Source: Lacimicrobium alkaliphilum
Lineage (GTDB): Bacteria > Pseudomonadota > Gammaproteobacteria > Enterobacterales > Alteromonadaceae
Assembly: GCF_002591895.1 (NCBI RefSeq)
Contig: NZ_NISX01000013.1
Location: 1 to 64,000, forward strand
DNA length: 64,000 nt
Reading direction: 5' to 3'
Part shown: positions 63,861 through 64,000 of the stretch, one piece after another
Position numbering within the stretch: position 1 is the stretch's first letter
Layout: every line of letters starts with the position of its first letter
Position numbers and translations under genes: made by a program
The notes under the pieces: model-generated
Seen by the model: the letters and a program-made list of their open reading frames with translations, nothing else
Told to the model about the DNA's origin: nothing
Database searches by the model: none

Positions 63861-64000
63861 TTACAGCCTTCTCAGATTGGAGATAAACGGTGATTCGCCA
63901 GGGACGGATAATCGCGGCAATGCCTGTTTTACAAAGTCCAGAGCAAAGCGGGAGGGAAACGTAGTGGTAAACTTGACGATCTTGTCTTCCTGTACGAAAA
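63861..64000 (-). CDS. 3' end of a leftward gene, truncated by the window
   Basis: The minus strand is open from the right edge to a TAA at 63861-63863, encoding 46 residues ending FVKQALPRLSVPGESPFISNLRRL. I do not recognise the product. The other two frames of this strand also run some distance, so the call is tentative. Confidence 0.4.
   Translation of the reverse strand, partial: FVQEDKIVKFTTTFPSRFALDFVKQALPRLSVPGESPFISNLRRL

Overview
This window is a contiguous piece of a gammaproteobacterial chromosome around the replication origin. Gene content and order point to the Alteromonadales (probably Alteromonadaceae). Signs of this are the aroE-tsaC-yrdD-smg-dprA-def-fmt-rsmB-trkA block, polA followed by a Spot 42 RNA, yihI with a DUF2489 gene, glyQS, gyrB-recF-dnaN-dnaA, a mioC/mnmG-type oriC, and the parAB and atp operons. 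This placement rests on synteny and family recognition, not on a database search.

Layout. 1-250: tandem rRNA-type promoters pointing left, so an rrn operon probably lies just off the left edge, as rrnD lies next to yrdA in E. coli. 250-11500: gamma carbonic anhydrase, aroE, a truncated globin, hemF, tsaC, yrdD, smg, dprA and a LysM protein, then def-fmt-rsmB and trkA. 11500-16900: a DUF2780 protein, tRNA-Leu(CAG), an EAL/HDOD protein, trkH with a small YtoQ-like partner, elbB, and a non-coding stretch with DnaA boxes. 16900-23990: polA, Spot 42, engB, cytochrome c4, a probable CsrB/CsrC-family RNA, a methyltransferase, yihI, a DUF2489 gene and tag. 24100-28150: glyQS, a small lipoprotein and a secreted protein of unknown function.

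28440-48130 is the replication core. gyrB-recF-dnaN-dnaA runs leftward, and recF carries two parS sites inside its coding sequence. rpmH-rnpA-yidD-yidC-yajQ-mnmE runs rightward. A STAS / receiver-SpoIIE phosphatase pair follows. Next come mioC and genes for a DnaT-like primosomal protein and a DnaC-like helicase loader. A roughly 500-bp enterobacterial-type oriC (DnaA boxes, 13 GATC sites, a 16-bp block recalled as identical to E. coli oriC) separates them from mnmG-rsmG-parA-parB. The initiator (DnaA), clamp, proposed helicase loader, segregation proteins and centromere sites therefore all lie within about 18 kb.

48290-55250 is the nine-gene atpIBEFHAGDC operon. 55400-64000 is more accessory: a DTW-domain tRNA modification gene, an alkyltransferase-like protein that seems to need an AUU start, an NTF2-like secreted protein, a choice-of-anchor H surface protein, an XRE regulator in an AT-rich palindrome-rich stretch, a stand-alone HEN1-type RNA methyltransferase, an orphan PAS protein, yicC/rph/pyrE/tusA, a two-gene unit of unknown function behind a Fur-box-like site, a structured repeat, dps, and a partial gene at the right edge.

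I see no CRISPR array, insertion sequence, prophage or recognisable defence island. The most interesting items are the helicase-loader genes abutting oriC, the CsrC-like RNA, the solo HEN1 methyltransferase and the Fur-linked gene pair.
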